A DNA stretch of 64,000 bases from contig DATCEH010000067.1 in assembly GCA_036510225.1 (NCBI GenBank), forward strand, positions 1 to 64,000, in the 5' to 3' direction. Below the pieces are notes generated by a model. The model did not search any database and was not told the DNA's origin. It saw nothing but the letters and a program-made list of their open reading frames with translations. This document shows positions 59,895-64,000 of the stretch, in pieces. The stretch comes from Palsa-513 sp036510225. GTDB taxonomy: Bacteria > Actinomycetota > Thermoleophilia > Solirubrobacterales > Solirubrobacteraceae. The position numbers and the translations under genes were made by a program. The stretch's first letter is position 1. Each line of letters opens with the position of its first letter.

Positions 59895-61052
59895 TCAGCG
59901 CTGTGGCGTGAGGTCCATGTCGCCACTCTCGAAGACGACGCCGTTCGGCTCGAGGATCACCCGCCGGGGGCCGGCCTCGACGACGCCGGCCAGCCGGGCG
60001 TCGTAGCCGAGCTCGGAAGCCGCGGCGACCACCTTCGGGGCGGAGCCGGCCGCGCAGTAGACGGCGTAGCCGGCGCCCATGTTGAACGTCGAATAGGCGA
60101 CCGCGCTCGACATCTCCGTCCGCTGCACGAGAAACCCGAGCACCTCGGGAACCGGCGGCAGCGCGGTGATCCGGTAGGCGAGCTCGCGGGCGGGACGCAT
60201 CAGCTTGAGCATTCCGTGGCCGGTGATGTGGCTCAGGTAGTGGATCGGGATCTCGCTGGTCACGAGCGCCTCGACCAGCCGCGCGTAGATGATCGTCGGG
60301 TCGAGCAGCGCCTCCCCGTAGGTCCGCCCGCTGGGCAGCCGGGTCGCGTAGCCGTCGGGCAGCTCGGACGCGATCAGCCGGGCCAGCGATGCCCCGTTGG
60401 CGTGCAGTCCGCTGCTCGCGACGAAGACGATCTCGTCGCCCGGCTCGAGCTCGGCCCCGAGAATCGCCCGTCGTCCGGCGGGGACGGCGCCGACGGCGCT
60501 CCCGGCCAGCTCGATGTCCGACTCGCTGACGAGTCCCGCGAGCGACGGCGACTCCCCGCCGCCCCAGACGGCCCCCGCGTCCTCGCAGGCCCTTCGCCAG
60601 CCGGCGAGCAGGGCCTCCTGACGGTCGAGCCGGCGATACCAGTCCGACCCACCGGTCGCGAAGTACGCGTTGACGACGAGCGGGACGGCGCCGACGCAGC
60701 AGAGATCGTTGACGATCGCGCCGACCGTGTCGTAGGCGACATCGGCGAAGCGGTTCACGCCGAGCTCGTCGAGGACCTGGCGAGCGATGACCGACTTCGT
60801 ACCGAGTCCCTCGAGCACGAAGGCCAGCGTCTGGCCGCCGAGCTCGAAGACGAAGGCCGGCTCTCCCCGGGACGCGTCGAGCGCCGACCCAGACCGGGCT
60901 CCGAGCAGGTGGGACGTGGCGAGCGCCTCGGTCAGGGCGAGCCGCTTGCCGGCGTCGAGCGCGGCGTAGTCGACGCCGGCCGCGCTGTAGGCCGACGCAC
61001 CCCGCGCCGGCGGGGTGCTCGGGCCGCCCGGTTGGGAGGAGTCCTCGACCAA
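59895..61052 (-). CDS. PurM-like AIR synthase-related protein
   Basis: A protein of about 385 residues with the AIR synthase fold: YSAAGVDYAALDAGKRLALTEALATS, LEGLGTKSVIARQVL, VGAIVNDLCCVGAVPLVVNAYFATGG, WGGGESPSLAGLV, GDEIVFVASSGLHANG and SHITGHGMLKLM. These resemble PurM motifs (GTK, ANDL, GGE, SSGLH, HITGGG), but the last is GHGM rather than GGG and the Gly-rich loop is altered. It may be a divergent PurM or another ATP-dependent cyclase. The other steps of purine synthesis are not nearby. The TTG start at 61052 is a choice. Confidence 0.82.
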   Translation of the reverse strand: MVEDSSQPGGPSTPPARGASAYSAAGVDYAALDAGKRLALTEALATSHLLGARSGSALDASRGEPAFVFELGGQTLAFVLEGLGTKSVIARQVLDELGVNRFADVAYDTVGAIVNDLCCVGAVPLVVNAYFATGGSDWYRRLDRQEALLAGWRRACEDAGAVWGGGESPSLAGLVSESDIELAGSAVGAVPAGRRAILGAELEPGDEIVFVASSGLHANGASLARLIASELPDGYATRLPSGRTYGEALLDPTIIYARLVEALVTSEIPIHYLSHITGHGMLKLMRPARELAYRITALPPVPEVLGFLVQRTEMSSAVAYSTFNMGAGYAVYCAAGSAPKVVAAASELGYDARLAGVVEAGPRRVILEPNGVVFESGDMDLTPQR

Positions 61053-61093
61053 GCAGGCCAGCCTACCGGCGGCCGGTGATAGCGTCAGGCGTG

Positions 61094-61240
61094 ATGACCT
61101 CGATTTCCGCGAGCCGCCCGAGCCCCGGGGCGCTGAGCTTCGTGTTCTCCGGCGACGAGACCCACGACGTCCTCGGGTTCGACGACCCGGCGCTCCGTCC
61201 GCCCGCCGCCGGCGAGGCGCGCTCGCGGGTCTCGGTGTGA
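61094..61240 (+). CDS. Possible 48-residue small protein
   Basis: ATG (with GTG one codon earlier) opens a frame of 48 codons with almost all third positions G or C: MTSISASRPSPGALSFVFSG, then DETHDVLGFDDPALRPP. It is Pro/Ser/Ala-rich and acidic in the middle, without a membrane helix. It begins about 40 bp from the divergent PurM-like start. The composition fits coding DNA here, but no family is recognised. Confidence 0.4.
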   Translation: MTSISASRPSPGALSFVFSGDETHDVLGFDDPALRPPAAGEARSRVSV

Positions 61241-61247
61241 AGGCCGC

Positions 61248-61712
61248 ATGCGACGCCCCGGCCGGCGAGCCGAGTCCGAAGCCAAGGCGCCGGTGACCGA
61301 CCCCGGTCTTCCCCATGTCCGCGCCGAGCTCGGTGAGTGGGAGGCGGCCGGGCTGATCGCGGCGGGCTGGGAGGTCGAGGAGATCGACGCGCAGGTGGCC
61401 GGCATGCTCGGCGAGCTGCGCAACCACCTCAGCCCGGCGACCCAGGCGGGCGTCGAGGTCCGGTGGTTCCTCGTGACGCGCACCGAGCGCGGCGTGCGCA
61501 GCATTCGCGTCTTCGACCACGAGGACCCGGCCAAGACGGCGTTCGAGTCAGAGGAGCGTTGGGCCAAGGCGAACCCCGAGCACGGGGTCGAGTGCGCCCT
61601 GTTCGGCGCGGCCCACCTCTCGCAGATCGTCGTCGCCCACAGCGAGTGGTTCGATCGACGGCGGCCCGAGCCTCCGCGGGCGCCCGGCGCAGACACATCC
61701 GCCGACGCCTGA
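61248..61712 (+). CDS. Hypothetical protein, unknown function
   Basis: A 154-residue soluble protein. The core WEAAGLIAAGWEVEEIDAQVAGMLGELRNHLSPATQAGVEVRWFLVTRTERGVRSIRVFDHEDP, then WAKANPEHGVECALFGAAHLSQIVVAHSEWFD, looks like a compact alpha/beta domain. No known motif is recognised. The first 15 residues are Arg-rich and may not be translated, since GTG 61293 with aagg upstream is an alternative start. Confidence 0.6.
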   Translation: MRRPGRRAESEAKAPVTDPGLPHVRAELGEWEAAGLIAAGWEVEEIDAQVAGMLGELRNHLSPATQAGVEVRWFLVTRTERGVRSIRVFDHEDPAKTAFESEERWAKANPEHGVECALFGAAHLSQIVVAHSEWFDRRRPEPPRAPGADTSADA

Positions 61713-61724
61713 GCGGCCGCTGAC

Positions 61725-62228
61725 TCAGAAGACGCGCTGATAGCGCTCGACATAGGCGGTTCCCGGGTCGCCATACCGAGCCAGCAGGCGGTGGACGTCC
61801 CGGGCGGCGCGAGCCCGGCTGCCGAGGTAGGTCACGAGCAGCTCGAGCCTCCCACCCCCGACCACCCGGTCGAAGTCGACGCCGATCTCCGTGTCGCGGT
61901 ACGGCAGGTGTTGGAAGGCCGGTCGGTCGCGAAGCAGGCGGTCGTGCTCCCGGCGCAGGCCCGGGTCGACCGCCTCGGGATCCGCCTGGACGGGAACCGC
62001 CGGCGCCTTGACCCGGGGGGCCGGCGACTCGATGCCCGCGGGCGGTGCATCGGTGCGGTCGATCGTCGCCTGCGGTGCCGGAACCGACGACCCGGCCGGC
62101 GTGGATCGTCCGCCCGGGTCCCGCCGGCCTCCGGACGGGTGGGTGCGGAGGACGAGGACAGACATCGCCACGACGAGGACGAGCCCACCGAACACGAACA
62201 GCCGAAGATCTGACGGCCGGCGACTCAT
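61725..62228 (-). CDS. Single-pass membrane protein, partner of the CHAP-like gene
   Basis: A 167-residue protein: basic start MSRRPSDLRLF, one membrane helix (about 10-27), a Pro/Arg-rich linker, and a C-terminal helical part (EHDRLLRDRPAFQHLPYRDTEIGVDFDRVV, ARDVHRLLARYGDPGTAYVERYQRVF). The ATG overlaps the stop of the upstream CHAP-like gene by 4 nt. The family is not recognised. The membrane-then-exposed layout suggests it works outside the membrane with that neighbour. Confidence 0.7.
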   Translation of the reverse strand: MSRRPSDLRLFVFGGLVLVVAMSVLVLRTHPSGGRRDPGGRSTPAGSSVPAPQATIDRTDAPPAGIESPAPRVKAPAVPVQADPEAVDPGLRREHDRLLRDRPAFQHLPYRDTEIGVDFDRVVGGGRLELLVTYLGSRARAARDVHRLLARYGDPGTAYVERYQRVF

Positions 62229-63286
62229 GCCGGGGCCGCATACCCGTAGATCGGGGCCGGCGCCTGACAGCCCTGCTCGGCGGCCGCCGGTTGACACGGG
62301 CCGGTCCGCATCACCCGGCCGGCGAAGTTCCCGTTGATGATCGTGATCTCCCCGTCCGGGAGGACCGACTCGACGAGGGCGACGTGGACTGACGTGCTCG
62401 TGTCGGCCGGCCCGGTCCCGAAGAAGACGGCCCAACCCGGTTGGGGTGTCGCGTCCGGCGGGTAGACCGCCGTGTGGGACGCCGCCCAGTCGTACAACCC
62501 GCCGGAGAACCCGATCGACGGGACCCGGATGCCGGCGTGGCGCCAGACCCAGGACGCAAAGAGCGAGCACCACTCCTCGCACGGCCCGTACGGCTGACAG
62601 TCGCCGGTCGCCTGGACGCCGAGCTGGCTCTGGGCGATCGCGATGACCGAACCCGCGTCGGCCGCGATCTCGGCCCCGCCGTCCCCACCATCCCCGCCGC
62701 CCGGGCAGCCGAGGCCACTGGCGACCGGCGGTGCATTGGCGTCGGCGCTGGTCTGTGCGCTGAGCACCCCACCCGGACCGGACGAGACCTTGACCAGCCC
62801 CGACCAGTCAGGGCCCAACCCGAGCGCTTCGCGGGTCGCGCTCCAGAGATCGATCGCCCGGGGACGGCCGTCGATCGGCGGGCCGCCGAGACCGATGTCG
62901 CGCTTCTGCGCGACCACGCTCCTGCCTCCGGGTCCGGTGATCCGGAGCGTCGTCAGCGGGGCGAGGGCATGCCCGAGTCCCAGCGCGACGCCGATCGCGT
63001 CGGCGTCCGCCTGATCGGTGTCAGCCGCCGAATGCAGCCCGAGCTCGGCGAACGGGTAGTGGCCCGCGAGCCCCAGCCCGTAGGCGCCGGCGCCACCTCC
63101 GTCGTAGACCGTCGCCGCGACGACGACCCCCGAGCCGACCGGCAGCGTCGTCTCCTGCCCGGCCGTACAGGCCGCCGCAGCCGGCCGAGCATGCGAGAGG
63201 ATCACGATCACGCCGAGACCCAGCAGAAGGCCGGAAACCGCTCCGAAACCACCGAACAGGCACCAGGCGATCTTCTTCATCGCCAC
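62225..63286 (-). CDS. Secreted protein with CHAP/NlpC-like domain
   Basis: A 353-residue protein with a signal anchor (IAWCLFGGFGAVSGLLLGLGVIVIL). A first domain (about 40-150) holds VVVAATVYDGGGAGAYG, and a Gly-rich linker follows. A C-terminal cysteine-peptidase-like region (about 225-340) carries EEWCSLFASWVWRHAGI (Cys) and VHVALVESVLPDGEITIINGNF (His). This Cys...His spacing matches CHAP peptidoglycan amidases. It probably hydrolyses cell-wall peptides. An ATG two codons in (MKKIAW) is an alternative start. Confidence 0.82.
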   Translation of the reverse strand: MAMKKIAWCLFGGFGAVSGLLLGLGVIVILSHARPAAAACTAGQETTLPVGSGVVVAATVYDGGGAGAYGLGLAGHYPFAELGLHSAADTDQADADAIGVALGLGHALAPLTTLRITGPGGRSVVAQKRDIGLGGPPIDGRPRAIDLWSATREALGLGPDWSGLVKVSSGPGGVLSAQTSADANAPPVASGLGCPGGGDGGDGGAEIAADAGSVIAIAQSQLGVQATGDCQPYGPCEEWCSLFASWVWRHAGIRVPSIGFSGGLYDWAASHTAVYPPDATPQPGWAVFFGTGPADTSTSVHVALVESVLPDGEITIINGNFAGRVMRTGPCQPAAAEQGCQAPAPIYGYAAPA

Positions 63287-63352
63287 CCATACCGACGGCC
63301 AGCCGCCGGCGGGACGAAGCCTGGTCGACGAACGCGTCCGGCGCTCGCCGGC

Positions 63353-64000
63353 TCATGTCCCGGCCGCCGGCCGGGTCAGGCCGGGAAGCTCGATCGAGAC
63401 GACCGCGCCGCCCAACCGCTCGCCCGACCCGGCGCTCACCGCGCCGTCGTGGGCGGCGGCGATCGCCTTCACGATCGCCAGGCCCAGGCCGCTGCCGCCG
63501 CGAGCCCGCGAGCGGGCGGCGTCGACGCGGTGGAAGCGGTCGAACACGTCGTCGCGCTCGTCGGCCGGAATGCCCGGGCCGTCGTCGGCGACGGCGAACC
63601 TGACCCGCCCGTCCGGGAGGGCGTCGACCTCGAGTGAGACGATTCCGTCGGGTGCGCTCGTGTGCTCGATCGCGTTGCGCACGAGGTTGCGCAGCGCCTG
63701 CGCCAGGCGGTCCGGATCGGCGGTCAGCCGGCCGTCGGGAATCCTGCCGAGCTCGAAGCGCCGGTCAGCGAGATGGCCGACGCTCTGCCAGAGGTCCCCC
63801 ACGAACCGCCGGAGGTCGATCTCGGCGAGCCTGAGGAAGTCTCCCCGGTCGGACTGGGCGAGCAGCAGCATGTCGTCGACCAGCCGGGCCGTCCTGGCGA
63901 TCTCCGCACCCACGAGACGCTCGACCCGGCGGACCTCCTCGGCGTCCGGATGCTCCTGGCCGGCGAGAACCTCGAGCTGTCCGGCGATCACCGTGAGCGG
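63353..64000 (-). CDS. Sensor histidine kinase, C-terminal part (continues past the right edge)
   Basis: The last 215 or so residues of a classical histidine kinase. The dimerisation helices begin near the edge (VIAGQLEVLAGQ). The ATPase domain has LAQALRNLVRNAIEHT (N box), VADDGPGIPADERDDVFDRFHRV (G1/F), GGSGLGLAIVKAIAAAHDG (G2) and a C-terminal SIELPGL. The phosphorylated His lies just beyond position 64000 and is not seen. It is transcribed towards the CHAP-like gene. Confidence 0.88.
   Translation of the reverse strand, partial: PLTVIAGQLEVLAGQEHPDAEEVRRVERLVGAEIARTARLVDDMLLLAQSDRGDFLRLAEIDLRRFVGDLWQSVGHLADRRFELGRIPDGRLTADPDRLAQALRNLVRNAIEHTSAPDGIVSLEVDALPDGRVRFAVADDGPGIPADERDDVFDRFHRVDAARSRARGGSGLGLAIVKAIAAAHDGAVSAGSGERLGGAVVSIELPGLTRPAAGT

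Overview
The window is about 72% GC chromosomal DNA, densely coding on both strands, with GC-rich third codon positions, many GTG starts and frequent 4-nt ATGA/GTGA overlaps between genes. It contains ECF41-type sigma factors, PspC/LiaF two-component genes, an AcrA1-like acyl-CoA reductase, a PMT-type mannosyltransferase, DUF892 and small GST-N-like proteins. Together these point to an actinobacterium (Actinomycetota), possibly of the Thermoleophilia/Solirubrobacterales type. That placement is inferred from composition and gene content, not from a phylogenetic marker. I saw no rRNA, tRNA, CRISPR array or intact insertion sequence.

Layout. 1-350 is a short accessory edge: the tail of an atypical gene and a degenerate tandem repeat. 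349-6899 (minus strand) is a housekeeping block uvrC-rapZ-VOC-gap-pgk-tpiA (repair, RNase adaptor, glycolysis), without the yvcK and whiA genes that usually sit between rapZ and gap in actinobacteria. 7.1-11.2 kb holds a GST-like protein, a small membrane protein, a secreted CAP protein and an ABC-F ATPase. 11.3-19.3 kb is a cell-surface block: an MBOAT O-acyltransferase, a DUF459/SGNH protein, a PMT-type glycosyltransferase, argS, a six-cysteine secreted protein and a second SGNH protein. 19.3-22.6 kb holds a two-domain fatty acyl-CoA reductase-like enzyme and several very small membrane proteins. 22.6-31.4 kb holds an aldose epimerase, Ppx/GppA, an ABC-2 exporter, a decayed metallophosphoesterase, an M3 peptidase, an alpha/beta hydrolase and a ribbon-helix-helix regulator. 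31.5-33.9 kb holds a NarL-type two-component pair and a YceI protein. 34-39.3 kb holds a lytic transglycosylase-like protein, an SF2 helicase, two genes without canonical starts and a PknB-type kinase. 39.5-44.3 kb is one-carbon and folate metabolism (glyA, metK, a PabB-PabC fusion), with purU at 47.2-48.1 kb. 44.3-46.5 kb carries an ECF41 sigma factor coupled to an epimerase. 48.4-50.3 kb has tandem GST-N-like proteins and a secreted amidase. 50.4-54.3 kb is a tightly coupled envelope-stress operon (membrane protein, two mini-cistrons, PspC/LiaF, kinase, regulator). 54.4-64 kb is mixed: DUF488, YdeI, GNAT, an ECF sigma factor with a membrane partner, DUF892 with a coiled-coil protein, a PurM-like protein, a CHAP-like secreted protein and the end of a histidine kinase.

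The observations that ordinary annotation would miss are these. (1) A dispersed, AT-rich, near-perfect 35-bp palindrome occurs in at least five intergenic places. (2) The region before the PspC gene contains two tandem 11-codon mini-cistrons joined by stop/start overlaps, made by tandem repetition of a 32-bp junction. (3) A GST-N-like gene appears to start at ATC behind a strong ribosome binding site, and two adjacent genes near 37 kb also lack a usable ATG/GTG/TTG. (4) A glycine-rich repeat tract expands a loop of the PMT-type enzyme. (5) A metallophosphoesterase gene has been reduced to a remnant.
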